Source: DATBJG01 sp963790545 (GTDB lineage Bacteria; Acidobacteriota; Vicinamibacteria; Vicinamibacterales; JAMQPK01). From it: a stretch of DNA of 64,000 nt. The notes under the pieces were generated by a model. The model had not been told where the DNA came from and did not search any database. It saw only the letters and a list, made by a program, of their open reading frames with translations. Of the stretch, positions 1 through 8,277 are shown piece after piece. A program made the translations under genes and the position numbers. How positions within the stretch are numbered: the first letter of the stretch is position 1; every line of letters starts with the position of its first letter. The DNA lies in the NCBI GenBank assembly GCA_963790545.1, contig CAWBPA010000017.1:186001-250000 (forward strand), in the 5' to 3' direction.

Positions 1-675
1 AATGCGACCTTCCCGCATCTGAACCTGCGATGCGACGAAGTCACGATGGTCCATCGCGGCATCGTCCCGGCCATGCGGCGCAACGGCCGCCTGACTCTGC
101 AGGGGGAGGCGCAAGTCCTTGACCACAGCCGCGACGGCCTCAACGGATTGGTGACGATGGTCAGCGTGAAATATACGACGGCGCGGCTGCTGGCCGAGCG
201 GGCCGTGGATGTGGTCGTGGGCAAGTTGGGACGGCCGGCCAACCCGTGTCGCACGAGCGTCGTGCCGTTGCCAGGCGTGCCGGCAGAAGGTGCCAATCTC
301 GTCACGGATCTTGTTCGCGATCATGGAGGAAGTTGGCTCGAACCGTTGGTGGCTCAACACCTGGTCGCAACGCACGGCACCGGCTGCGGAGCCATCGTGG
401 CGCTGGCAAACCAGGATGCCACGTTGCGCACACCGGTCGCACCCGCGCAGCCCGTGCTTCTAGCTGAGGTCGTTCACGCCGCGCGCCACGAGATGGCCCG
501 TACGCTGGTTGACGTCGTGGTGCGACGAACGATGCTCGGGACCGCAGGGCATCCGGGCAAGGCGATTGCGGGCGCCTGTGCCGAGATTCTGGCGAGAGAG
601 TTGCGATGGACATCGACACGCCTCTCGGCTGAACTCGACGCGCTCCGAAGCTTCTATGAACCGGTGACTGTCTAG
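1..675 (+). CDS. glpD: Glycerol-3-phosphate dehydrogenase, C-terminal part (cut by window edge)
   Basis: The frame is open from base 1, so the N-terminal FAD-binding half lies outside the window; 224 residues remain before a TAG stop. The block VSVKYTTARLLAERAVD (fragment residues 54-70) resembles the GGKxTTYRxxAExAVD block that closes the FAD/substrate domain of aerobic glycerol-3-phosphate dehydrogenases, although the usual Gly-Gly before the Lys is missing. The last 140 or so residues look helical, as in the DAO_C domain of GlpD. The family oxidises sn-glycerol 3-phosphate to dihydroxyacetone phosphate at the membrane and passes electrons to quinone. It is convergent with the next gene. 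Confidence 0.72.
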   Translation, partial: NATFPHLNLRCDEVTMVHRGIVPAMRRNGRLTLQGEAQVLDHSRDGLNGLVTMVSVKYTTARLLAERAVDVVVGKLGRPANPCRTSVVPLPGVPAEGANLVTDLVRDHGGSWLEPLVAQHLVATHGTGCGAIVALANQDATLRTPVAPAQPVLLAEVVHAARHEMARTLVDVVVRRTMLGTAGHPGKAIAGACAEILARELRWTSTRLSAELDALRSFYEPVTV

Positions 676-709
676 GATTCTCTGCGCGGTGCGAAATTAC
701 AGTACGTAG

Positions 710-765
710 GCCGGGTCCTGCTCTTTGGACCCGGCTCCAGGCGGGCCTGTAAAGCAAGGCCCGCC
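710..765. terminator. Two tandem perfect hairpins between convergent genes
   Basis: Hairpin 1 (710-735) has 9-bp arms GCCGGGTCC/GGACCCGGC around an 8-nt loop. Hairpin 2 (740-765) has 9-bp arms GGCGGGCCT/AGGCCCGCC around an 8-nt loop. They fill the gap between convergent glpD and the outer-membrane protein gene, so a bidirectional terminator role is plausible, but neither is followed by a good T-run. They may equally be copies of a dispersed palindromic repeat. Confidence 0.5.
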
Positions 766-789
766 CTACGACCCGATTTCGCAGCTCTT

Positions 790-1647
790 CTAGGGCACCG
801 TGATCGCGTTGAACACGTAGGTCGCGCCCATCGTAAAGCCCCAGGATGGGTCGCGTGACGTGAGGCCCAGAAGGAGCGCCCCGTCAAGCCGAACGGTCGC
901 TTGAGTAAAGCGCGCCCCCACGCGCACGAGCGATCGGCTTTCGGTGCCCGGCGGAGTGTTGTCCGAGCGGGTGTTGACCCTGCCGTTGACTTCAGCCACG
1001 ACCTCGAACTGATTGGTCAACGCCCGAGCCAACGACAGGCCGTACGTGAAGACATCGTTCTGCCGGGTCCCGTTCGTGGGGTCGCTCAAAATTCCAAGGC
1101 CAAAATTTCCGACGACCCGGACGGATCTGACGGTCTTGCCCAGCAGAAGAGCCGAATGGAAATCGATCGTATCCAGACCCAATCCGCTTTCGTTCGATGC
1201 GTTCGGTAGTTTTGTCGCCATCCGCAGCCCAATGGCAGGTCGACCTGTGGTCTCTCCGAAAAGTCGCACCTTGGTCCCGACAACCACATCGCCGGTGCTT
1301 CCCGTGTCGTCGCCGCTGAAATCGAGCAGATGGCTGAGCGGTCCCGGCTCGCGGTCTGTCACATGCATCCGCTGCCACACCGGACCATCGATCTGGGCCT
1401 CGACGATCGAGCCCAGCCCGATGGAGACGCCAAGCTCCGGGATCGTGGTCACGTCACCGTGAAGCCCGGACGCCGGCAGAAATACGTCTCGTCCGTGGGT
1501 GACTCCCCCTTCGAGCAGCATCCGTCCAGCACCAATCACCTCGGGATCCTCGGTCACGAGCGGCCGTTGCTGCGCCAACGCCGGCATCGCTGTTCCTATG
1601 AGAAGAATGACGATCGTGCTCAAGACCCAATGTTGTCGATCCGTCAA
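790..1647 (-). CDS. Putative outer-membrane beta-barrel protein with signal peptide
   Basis: 285 residues. The N-terminus has a clear Sec signal peptide with hydrophobic core VLSTIVILLIGTAMPALA and an Ala-X-Ala cleavage site near residue 25. The mature part alternates short polar and hydrophobic stretches (for example PAIGLRMATKLP, VRVVGNFGLGIL, LVRVGARF, GFTMGATYVF), as expected for transmembrane beta-strands, and resembles uncharacterised barrel proteins related to phenol-degradation MetA-type porins. No substrate can be named. It follows dtd on the same strand, 30 bases downstream, and is convergent with glpD. Confidence 0.65.
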   Translation of the reverse strand: MTDRQHWVLSTIVILLIGTAMPALAQQRPLVTEDPEVIGAGRMLLEGGVTHGRDVFLPASGLHGDVTTIPELGVSIGLGSIVEAQIDGPVWQRMHVTDREPGPLSHLLDFSGDDTGSTGDVVVGTKVRLFGETTGRPAIGLRMATKLPNASNESGLGLDTIDFHSALLLGKTVRSVRVVGNFGLGILSDPTNGTRQNDVFTYGLSLARALTNQFEVVAEVNGRVNTRSDNTPPGTESRSLVRVGARFTQATVRLDGALLLGLTSRDPSWGFTMGATYVFNAITVP

Positions 1648-1677
1648 GGACCCTCCGCGGACGCGGCTGATGGCTTT

Positions 1678-2127
1678 CTAAAAGGCCTTACGGCTGTCGA
1701 GCAGAATGGTGACAGGGCCGTCGTTGGTCAGCTCAACCTGCATCATGGCCTGAAACTCACCGGTCTGTACAGGCAAATCCGTCGATCGGAGCAAGCTGAC
1801 GAACGCTCTGTACATAGCGCGGGCCACAGCCGGTGGGGCGGCGGCATCAAACGACGGACGCCGACCGCGACGACAATCCGCCGAGAGCGTGAATTGCGAG
1901 ACGACGAGGACTGAGGCGCCCGCGTCTGCCACGGAGCGATTCATTTTGCCCTGCTCGTCGGCAAAGATGCGAAGGTCGCGGACCTTACCCGCCACGTACT
2001 CGAGATCAGACTGGTTGTCGCCCTGCTCGATGCCAAGAAACACGAGCAGGCCTCGACCGATTCGTGAGATGGCCCGTCCTTCAACGGTGACGCTGGCGGA
2101 CGTGACGCGTTGAACGACGGCACGCAT
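1678..2127 (-). CDS. dtd: D-aminoacyl-tRNA deacylase
   Basis: 149 residues, the usual length of the family. It starts MRAVVQRVTSASVTV, the conserved Dtd N-terminus, and contains the two active-site signatures SQFTLSAD (residues 96-103) and the C-terminal NDGPVT motif (GP cis-proline). Dtd is a cytoplasmic homodimer that removes D-amino acids and Gly from mischarged tRNA. It lies 44 bases downstream of ttcA on the same strand, so two tRNA-related genes are adjacent. Confidence 0.95.
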   Translation of the reverse strand: MRAVVQRVTSASVTVEGRAISRIGRGLLVFLGIEQGDNQSDLEYVAGKVRDLRIFADEQGKMNRSVADAGASVLVVSQFTLSADCRRGRRPSFDAAAPPAVARAMYRAFVSLLRSTDLPVQTGEFQAMMQVELTNDGPVTILLDSRKAF

Positions 2128-2147
2128 TCAGTGGGCTTTCGGCTCTG

Positions 2148-2172
2148 GGCTTTGGGCTTTATGCCCAAAGCC
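2148..2172. repeat. Hairpin of GGCTTTGGGC words between ttcA and dtd
   Basis: Perfect 10-bp arms GGCTTTGGGC/GCCCAAAGCC around a 5-nt loop, at the 3' end of ttcA (its TGA overlaps the arm). Similar self-complementary runs made of short repeated words occur near 14931, 16204, 40930, 42245 and 51840. Confidence 0.55.
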
Positions 2173-3005
2173 TACCGCTGAATTTGGAGCAGCGGTACAA
2201 TTGCCGGCGTGTCGGCAGGGACCCTCGCCAGCACGTCGCTCGATTCGGCGATGGGATTCAGCCTCGTGTCCAGAAGGTGGCGGGGGGCAACATTCTTCAT
2301 CGCTTTGAGCATTGAGCTTTTCACGCCGGGGTGCTCGCGTTCGAGGTCGATCAGCAGGCGCTTGATGCGTTGCCGCTGCAAGCTGAAGTCACCGCATGCC
2401 GGGCAGCAGCAACCGATTACCGGCAGATTCGATTCCTGTGCGTACGCGCGGCATTCGTCTTCACCGGTGTACACCAATGGTCGAATGACAATGTGTGCAC
2501 CATCGTCGGACACGAGCCGGGCCGGCATGGCCTTGAGCGCACCGGCAAAGAACAGGTTCAGCAGGAGTGTCTCGATGAAATCGTCCGCATGGTGCCCGAG
2601 CGCGATCTTGGTGGCGCCATGTTTTGAGGCCAGACGATACAAGACGCCACGCCGCAGCCTTGCACAAAGGGAGCAGGGTGTCGCGTCAGCATCGAGCAGC
2701 TTGTCCATCGTCGCTCCGATTGACGTGTGCACGATCTCGCATTCCCACGCACGTTCGCGACACGCTCGCTCGATCTCGTCGTGGCGGTATTCTTCGTAGC
2801 CGGAATCGACATTGACGGCTACCACCGTGAAGTCCACGGGTGCGCGTTGCCGCAGGACATCGAGGATCTGCATGAGGGCCCAGCTGTCTTTCCCGCCCGA
2901 CAGACCCACCATGATTCGATCGCCGTTATCGATCAAGCCGAAATCGGTGATGGCCTTCGTCGTCTTCTTTGCGAGTCGTGCTTCGAGAGGTGATCGGTAT
3001 GCCAT
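2172..3005 (-). CDS. ttcA: tRNA 2-thiocytidine biosynthesis protein
   Basis: 277 residues. The PP-loop ATP motif SGGKDS is at residues 36-41. The paired cysteines CSLC (111-114) and the later cluster CCCPAC (199-204) are the positions that bind the iron-sulfur cluster in TtcA; GHHADDFIETLLLN (137-150) is the conserved PP-loop segment II. The enzyme thiolates C32 of some tRNAs in the cytoplasm, using ATP and a sulfur donor. The CxxC pair separates it from TilS and other PP-loop ATPases. Confidence 0.92.
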   Translation of the reverse strand: MAYRSPLEARLAKKTTKAITDFGLIDNGDRIMVGLSGGKDSWALMQILDVLRQRAPVDFTVVAVNVDSGYEEYRHDEIERACRERAWECEIVHTSIGATMDKLLDADATPCSLCARLRRGVLYRLASKHGATKIALGHHADDFIETLLLNLFFAGALKAMPARLVSDDGAHIVIRPLVYTGEDECRAYAQESNLPVIGCCCPACGDFSLQRQRIKRLLIDLEREHPGVKSSMLKAMKNVAPRHLLDTRLNPIAESSDVLARVPADTPAIVPLLQIQR

Positions 3006-3029
3006 GGTGGAATCACTTCGTCCGGCTGA

Positions 3030-3087
3030 CCAGCCTCCGCTAAGGCTACGGCGGTCCGCCGAAGCGTTCCGCGAAGGCGGAGGCTGG
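3030..3087. repeat. Cloverleaf-like palindromic element upstream of ttcA
   Basis: Outer arms CCAGCCTCCGC (3030-3040) and GCGGAGGCTGG (3077-3087) are perfectly complementary and enclose a second small hairpin GGCGG-TCC-GCC. It fills most of the gap between ttcA and the next gene. It looks like a dispersed palindromic repeat rather than a terminator, as there is no T-run. Confidence 0.55.
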
Positions 3088-3090
3088 ACG

Positions 3091-4134
3091 CTACACCAAC
3101 AGTAATTGCTTGAGCGCAGCTTCCCAGGTCATTTTGGCTACCTGATCATACCCCGCTTCGCCGAGCCGACGGGCTGTCGCTGGATTGTCCATGAAGTCTC
3201 GCAGCGCCAGCGCGAGCGCTTCGGGGCGCGGGGAAACCACACGTCCGTTGACACCGTCACTCACGAGCTCCGCCGCCCCACCACTATCGGTACACGTGAT
3301 GACCGGCTTGCGCGACGCAAAGGCCTCGACCGTCACGAACCCATAGTCTTCGTCCTGCGGAGGAAAGCACACCGCACGGCACCGCGCAAGATGGTTCAGT
3401 AGTTCCTCGTCGCTGATGCGACCAATCAGATGGACACGAGACGTCAACCCTCGCGTCTCGATGGCGTGCTGGAGCGCGCGTTGTTCCTCACCGTCGCCCG
3501 CAATCAGACAGATGAGATCATTAGCCTCTGGACGCGCGAGCGCTTCAATCAGCAGCGAGAGCCGCTTGAGCGGGGCCAGCCGCGAGACCGCAAAGATGTA
3601 GTTGCCATATTCGTCGCACCGGTATGGCCGCTGCGGTGGTGGCGGGTGTAGAACCTCGGCAGGAATATTTCCCCACCGTTCGAGCCGCATCTGAACCGTC
3701 CGTGAAATCGTGAACACCTTCCGCACGTTTCGCGTGAGAAGCCACCTGTCGGCCCAGTGAATGAGCTGCCGGCGCGAACCTTCCTTGAGCCTGCCCTTCC
3801 AGCCGAGCGGGGCGCTGAAGGCTTCCCACTGATCGTAGTATTCGCGCATCGTGTGGTTGAGCCAACAGACATGGACGGGATGTCGGACGGCAAAGCTTGG
3901 ATATCGGAGCGTGATGACTTGATCGACGCGTTGACCGTTGTGGCCCATTCCCGCGTCGGTCAGCCACGTCGCGACATACGCCGCGCCCTGCCGGCCAAAC
4001 CGGTTTTGTGGCGTCAGAACGAGCTCGGACTCGTGACCTGCCTCCCGCAGCGCCCGGACCAGCGCGCGCGCCATGACAAGGTGCCCACCCTCGACGAACA
4101 GGGGGCTGGACGTGAGAACGGCAATACGTGACAT
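3091..4134 (-). CDS. Glycosyltransferase family 4
   Basis: 347 residues with the GT-B two-domain fold. The N-terminal acceptor domain begins RIAVLTSSPLFVEGGHLVMARALVRAL with the GGH glycine turn. The C-terminal donor domain contains FAVSRLAPLKRLSLLIEA, LIAGDGEEQ and VTVEAFASRKPVITCTDSGG..E, the E-x7-E element of retaining GT4 enzymes. It would transfer a sugar from a nucleotide donor to a glycan or lipid carrier at the cytoplasmic face of the membrane. Donor and acceptor cannot be told from sequence. It is the last member of the minus-strand glycan run that begins near 11.2 kb. Confidence 0.88.
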   Translation of the reverse strand: MSRIAVLTSSPLFVEGGHLVMARALVRALREAGHESELVLTPQNRFGRQGAAYVATWLTDAGMGHNGQRVDQVITLRYPSFAVRHPVHVCWLNHTMREYYDQWEAFSAPLGWKGRLKEGSRRQLIHWADRWLLTRNVRKVFTISRTVQMRLERWGNIPAEVLHPPPPQRPYRCDEYGNYIFAVSRLAPLKRLSLLIEALARPEANDLICLIAGDGEEQRALQHAIETRGLTSRVHLIGRISDEELLNHLARCRAVCFPPQDEDYGFVTVEAFASRKPVITCTDSGGAAELVSDGVNGRVVSPRPEALALALRDFMDNPATARRLGEAGYDQVAKMTWEAALKQLLLV

Positions 4135-4223
4135 TCTTCAGCTTGTCGTGGGGCCCCACCCCCACGACCTGTACCTCGCACTTCGTGCTCGGCGGTTGTT
4201 GAGGCGCCTATCAGCTCTTGTAG

Positions 4224-4243
4224 CGCGCACGCTTTAGCGTGCG
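4224..4243. repeat. Palindromic repeat, GCGCACGCT type
   Basis: GCGCACGCT-TT-AGCGTGCGC, a perfect 9-bp palindrome preceded by TGTAGC. It is one of at least six copies of this type in the window, all intergenic or at gene ends. Confidence 0.85.
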
Positions 4244-4254
4244 CAGCTTCGTTA

Positions 4255-6231
4255 TTACGGTTCCAGCTCTGGCGTGACCATGATGCCGAGGAAGCGCACG
4301 TCGGGTCCGCCCTCGGCGAACATGGGAATGAAGCCGCTGCTGCTGCTGATTGATGCGCTCCACACCCAGCGGCCCTGATAAGGAAAGCCCTCACCGATGG
4401 GGAGCATGATATCGCGCGCTTCGCGCGGCTGCAGCACGACTGTGTGCTCGGCGCCCATAGATCGGACGGTCACAGTGTTTTGAATTGGGCCGTTGGCAAG
4501 CGTGACCGCCAGGTGCCCTGCGGGTTCGGCGCTCTTGATCAGAATGTCCGCTCGGGATTGTCCTTTGACCCAGAAGCTGTTCTTTTCCCGGTCGTACGCG
4601 TTGTCATCCAGGAAGTAAATCTGGAACCGTGGACGGTCTCCGAACCAGATTCGAGCCTTTTTGGGATCGGTGTTGACCGGAAGCTCGTTGACCAGGCTCA
4701 ATTCAATCGGGAGCAGACGCAGGAGACCACGTTTGGCGTGCTCGGCGGGATAAAACGACGAGAAAAACGGGTTCAGGGTGATTTGCGCGGTGAACAGCGC
4801 GCCGATGATCCAGGGCACGACCGCCCAAGCGACTGAGGTCATGGGTGGCAGGAGAAACAGAAACACACCGTACGTCGTCATGAAATATCGATTGCCGAGC
4901 ACTCCCCCACCGCCGAAATAGTTGTAGGGGATCGTGACGAGCAGCAGCAGAATTTCTGCGAGCGCCACTCCAAGCACCAGATACTGCCAGGGTGTGCGCC
5001 GTCGAACGACGGCAAAAGCCCCGAGCGCGAACAGCGCCGGAAAGAAATACGGAAAGAGACCGGAGTAGCGCCCGACCACGAACCACCACGCGTTGTGCCA
5101 CAGCACGGTCCAGAAGTCCCCGCTGAACACAATCTCGGTGAGCAAACGGTCTGTCGCCCTGTCAGCGCCGGTCGCTTCAAATGTATGGGCAGCTGTCTGG
5201 AACGGATAGGCACCGTAGAAGGTTCGTCGGTCGCCCCCTTGAAAATTCCATTCACCGGCTATCGCCATCGTCAGGCCAAACAGAGCGCCCACGACGGCTG
5301 CGAACGCCACGGAAGTGACGAGTGCATTGCGCCACTGGCGCCGCAAGGCCATCAGCAGAAGCGGCGGGCCGATCAAGAGCAGGTTCGTTGGTTTCGAGGC
5401 CGTCGCCAGCCCGAGCAGGACGGCCGCGGCCACATCCGAGCCTCGTCCCAGCAGCCAGCGATGCCATCGTGGAGCAATCGCCTCTGTGGCCACTTCCTTG
5501 TAGAGCCAGCAGAAGTAGCCGAGCAGCACGACAGCAAGGTTGAAGAGCTCCGGCGTCACCCACACTGCGTACGACGGTGCGACCGTCGCCATGATGAAGG
5601 CCGTCGAAAGGAGCAACGCGACCTCTGAGGACGAGCGGGCGTGGAGGAACAGAAAGCCGGCCCACACCATCAGGCCCAGGAGTAGCGCATGAAACACGAC
5701 AAAGCCGTTCGTCCCCAGCACGGCCACGAAGGGCGCTGCGAACAAGGGATACGCGAGCGACTTGCCATAGTACAACCGCGTCCCGTCCGTATCTGGTCTG
5801 CTGTCGAGGTGAACGAAGGGGAAACCTCCTCCGAACGAGAACGTCAGATCTCGGCCGCGTTTGAGAAACACGCCTGATGGCCCACTCGAGAAATCGTGCC
5901 ACACTCGTTCCAGATCCGCACGGCGATAGGTCAAGTCGCCATCGCGCGCGAGGCTGTAGGTCATCATGTAATACGTGGACTCGTCGCTCTGGAGTCCGAA
6001 TGCCACTTTCGGGAATTGAACCGAAAGCCCCAGCCCTGCGTACAGCGTAGCGACCACGAGCGCGGCGATGACACCCGGTCGCACCGTCCTCGCCTGATGT
6101 GCCAACGCGACTGTCGATGCGTCTGCCCGCACGGGTTCCAGGTGAACGGGATCGACCTTCGACAGCCTGACAGGGACCGCTAGCTCATTTGAACTGTCGC
6201 TGACGTTCGGCAAGGGTGGTCGGACGCTCAC
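4255..6231 (-). CDS. Polytopic membrane glycosyltransferase (GT39/ArnT-like)
   Basis: 658 residues. After a 50-residue cytoplasmic tail, TM1 (residues 53-70) leads into a loop with an acidic pair in QSDESTYYMM (about 81-90), the position of the catalytic Asp/Glu in GT-C enzymes of the PMT/ArnT type. About ten more hydrophobic segments follow, then a soluble C-terminal domain of about 170 residues (from residue 490). Such enzymes use polyprenyl-phosphate sugars on the outer side of the membrane. Its start overlaps the stop of the upstream GT4 gene by four bases, so they are probably translated together. Confidence 0.75.
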   Translation of the reverse strand: MSVRPPLPNVSDSSNELAVPVRLSKVDPVHLEPVRADASTVALAHQARTVRPGVIAALVVATLYAGLGLSVQFPKVAFGLQSDESTYYMMTYSLARDGDLTYRRADLERVWHDFSSGPSGVFLKRGRDLTFSFGGGFPFVHLDSRPDTDGTRLYYGKSLAYPLFAAPFVAVLGTNGFVVFHALLLGLMVWAGFLFLHARSSSEVALLLSTAFIMATVAPSYAVWVTPELFNLAVVLLGYFCWLYKEVATEAIAPRWHRWLLGRGSDVAAAVLLGLATASKPTNLLLIGPPLLLMALRRQWRNALVTSVAFAAVVGALFGLTMAIAGEWNFQGGDRRTFYGAYPFQTAAHTFEATGADRATDRLLTEIVFSGDFWTVLWHNAWWFVVGRYSGLFPYFFPALFALGAFAVVRRRTPWQYLVLGVALAEILLLLVTIPYNYFGGGGVLGNRYFMTTYGVFLFLLPPMTSVAWAVVPWIIGALFTAQITLNPFFSSFYPAEHAKRGLLRLLPIELSLVNELPVNTDPKKARIWFGDRPRFQIYFLDDNAYDREKNSFWVKGQSRADILIKSAEPAGHLAVTLANGPIQNTVTVRSMGAEHTVVLQPREARDIMLPIGEGFPYQGRWVWSASISSSSGFIPMFAEGGPDVRFLGIMVTPELEP

Positions 6232-7430
6232 GCTAGAACCCCTGCGCTCAGGAACGACAGGTCGGCATCGAGAACACCCCGACGGTTTGTCGCTCGAGAC
6301 ACATCGTGGAGCAGTGTGTAGAGACGCTCCATTTTTCTGACGAAGGTCGTAATGTCGTACTGGCGGGCCGCATCGCGAGCACCCTGGGCAAGGCGAGACC
6401 GTTCGGCAGGTTGATCGATGAGATCGATCATACGCTCGGCCAGTGCTGCAGCATCGCGCTTGGGGACGATCAACGCGGTTTGCCCGTCGACGAGCACGTC
6501 ACGAAGCCCGTCGGCGTCGGTAGCCACAATCGGCCGTCCTGCCGCCATGGTTTCGAAGACGGTGAGCGGCGTTCCCTCCCATAAAGATGGAAAAACACTT
6601 ACATCAAAAGCTCCCAGCGCCCCCGCAACATCTCGCACGAATCCTGCAAACAGGAATCGGTTCCCGAGTCCCAGCGCTCGGGCCTGGGATTCCAGAGCCG
6701 GTCGAAGCGGACCCTCACCAATCAGGCAGAATCGTGCCTGGGGCCGCTTTTCCACAACGCGTGCGGCAGCGTCCACCAGGTAGGAGTTACCTTTCGAGTC
6801 GTGCAGTCGTGTCACCGACCCAATGACAAAGTCGTCCATGCGAAGGCCGAGTGCCTCTCGCGCTCGAGCGATCTCCTCCGATCCTCGAATACGGCTGAAC
6901 TCGTCCAGCGGAGCACCCAGATAAACAATTTTCACCTTTTCAGGTGATACCAGTCGGGCGTTGATCACGAAGTGTGCGGTGCTTTGGGACACGGCAATCG
7001 CAAGATCCGTGTACGGCTCCAGGAGCCGATCGGCCACCTTTTGAAACCATGGGGTATCGGTCAGGTTGGCATGTTCGTGGAGGATCGCCGGAATACGCCG
7101 CATGGCGGCAGCCATTCGTCCAAACGTCGTGGCCCCATAGCCGTGCAAATGGAGAATATCAATCTGCTTGCGATCGATGACCTTGAGCAGAGCCGGTAAC
7201 GTCGCCGGGTCGAACTTTGATTTGTGGAGATAGGCGATGTCGACGCCCAGCGCATCGAGCGTCTCCTCGGAAAGGTCTTTCTTGCGCAGGCTCACTAGCG
7301 AAACGTTGAATCTCGCGGGATCAAACCTCGGAATCATCCACGCGAACAGCCGCTTCACGCCGTGCATCCTCGAGCCTTCCCAGCCGAGGTGGTCACAGAT
7401 CTGAAGAACGTTCAGTCTCCGCTCACTCAT
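6228..7430 (-). CDS. Glycosyltransferase family 4
   Basis: 400 residues, GT-B fold. The N-terminus reads RLNVLQICDHLGWEGSRMHGVKRLFAWM with a Gly-rich acceptor loop. The donor domain has IGSVTRLHDSKGNSYLVDAA, CLIGEGPLRP and VFPSLWEGTPLTVFETMAAGRPIVATDADGLRDV, the ExFG/E-x7-E region of family 4. Substrates are unknown. Four-base ATGA overlaps join it to the acyltransferase upstream (7427-7430) and the polytopic enzyme downstream (6228-6231), so the three genes form one translational unit. Confidence 0.88.
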   Translation of the reverse strand: MSERRLNVLQICDHLGWEGSRMHGVKRLFAWMIPRFDPARFNVSLVSLRKKDLSEETLDALGVDIAYLHKSKFDPATLPALLKVIDRKQIDILHLHGYGATTFGRMAAAMRRIPAILHEHANLTDTPWFQKVADRLLEPYTDLAIAVSQSTAHFVINARLVSPEKVKIVYLGAPLDEFSRIRGSEEIARAREALGLRMDDFVIGSVTRLHDSKGNSYLVDAAARVVEKRPQARFCLIGEGPLRPALESQARALGLGNRFLFAGFVRDVAGALGAFDVSVFPSLWEGTPLTVFETMAAGRPIVATDADGLRDVLVDGQTALIVPKRDAAALAERMIDLIDQPAERSRLAQGARDAARQYDITTFVRKMERLYTLLHDVSRATNRRGVLDADLSFLSAGVLA

Positions 7431-8167
7431 GCACGCGTCCCGACGATGCGCGCGGGCACACCCGCGGCAATGGCTCGATCGGGCACCGACTCGCGAACGA
7501 CCGCCCCCGCGCCAACGATGGCCCCGGCGCCAACCGAGACGCCATCCAGGATTTTGGCCCCCGCTCCGAGCCAGGCTCCGTCACCAATCGTTACGCCTCG
7601 GGCAGAGCGTCCCTGGTGAAGGACCGGACGCGCGTGGTCGGAAAAGTCGTGGTCGCCACCGATGAGATAGCAGTATGCGGCCATGAGCACGTTCGCTCCG
7701 ACGGTTACCTTACCTGCCGAAAATATCTCGCAGTTGAATCCAATGTTGGCCCCGTCTCCAATATCGATTGCGCCGTTCTTGCAGGACAGAATGCTGTTCC
7801 TGCCGACGAATACCCCGTTGCCAATGGTAATGCCGGAGCTGTCGCCTCCCTTGGCGTCGATCAAACAATGATCGTCCACAACGACATCGGATCCGATGCG
7901 AATCTTGTGCGGGTGACGAAGCGTGACTTGCTGACCGAAAACGACGCCACGGCCGCAGGCACCGAGGAGCATGGGATAAAAGGCCCGGCGCAGGGCCAAT
8001 CCAAGCGCACCCGGCACGCTGTGCGACAGCATGACCACCAGCTCATACCGCAGGAGCGCCGCCCATCCGGGCTGCCCCACCACGAGGGCGGAGTACTTCG
8101 CCCATGCGGACTGCCGCTTGTCGAACAGCTGCTCCTGCGCTTTAGGGATCTCGACCATCGTGTCCAT
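7427..8167 (-). CDS. Acyltransferase with left-handed beta-helix (hexapeptide repeats)
   Basis: 246 residues. From about residue 85 the chain is built of hexapeptide repeats ([LIV]-G-x4), e.g. IRIGSDVVVDDHCLIDA, ITIGNGVFVGRNSILSC, VTIGDGAWLGAGAKIL and VSVGAGAIVGAGAVV, the coils of a LbH trimer. A GGDHDF segment supplies the His expected at the active site of maltose/galactoside O-acetyltransferase-like enzymes. It probably O-acetylates a sugar during polysaccharide assembly. It is the first gene of the overlapping trio 8167-4255. Confidence 0.85.
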   Translation of the reverse strand: MDTMVEIPKAQEQLFDKRQSAWAKYSALVVGQPGWAALLRYELVVMLSHSVPGALGLALRRAFYPMLLGACGRGVVFGQQVTLRHPHKIRIGSDVVVDDHCLIDAKGGDSSGITIGNGVFVGRNSILSCKNGAIDIGDGANIGFNCEIFSAGKVTVGANVLMAAYCYLIGGDHDFSDHARPVLHQGRSARGVTIGDGAWLGAGAKILDGVSVGAGAIVGAGAVVRESVPDRAIAAGVPARIVGTRA

Positions 8168-8182
8168 GTCCAGATTACCCTC

Positions 8183-8202
8183 GCGGGGGCTAAAGCCCCC
8201 GC
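8183..8202. repeat. Palindromic repeat, GCGGGGGCT type
   Basis: GCGGGGGCT-AA-AGCCCCCGC followed by GCTACA. It is one of four copies of this second palindrome type, paired here with a GCGCACGCT-type copy 31 bases further on. Confidence 0.85.
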
Positions 8203-8232
8203 GCTACAGTGACTCGCCCTCTGCTGTGTAGC

Positions 8233-8252
8233 GCGCACGCTTTAGCGTGCGC
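8233..8252. repeat. Palindromic repeat, GCGCACGCT type
   Basis: GCGCACGCT-TT-AGCGTGCGC preceded by TGTAGC. With the copy at 8183 it fills the gap between the epimerase and acyltransferase genes. Confidence 0.85.
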
Positions 8253-8277
8253 AGCACGTGGCGGCAACCCCGCTTCT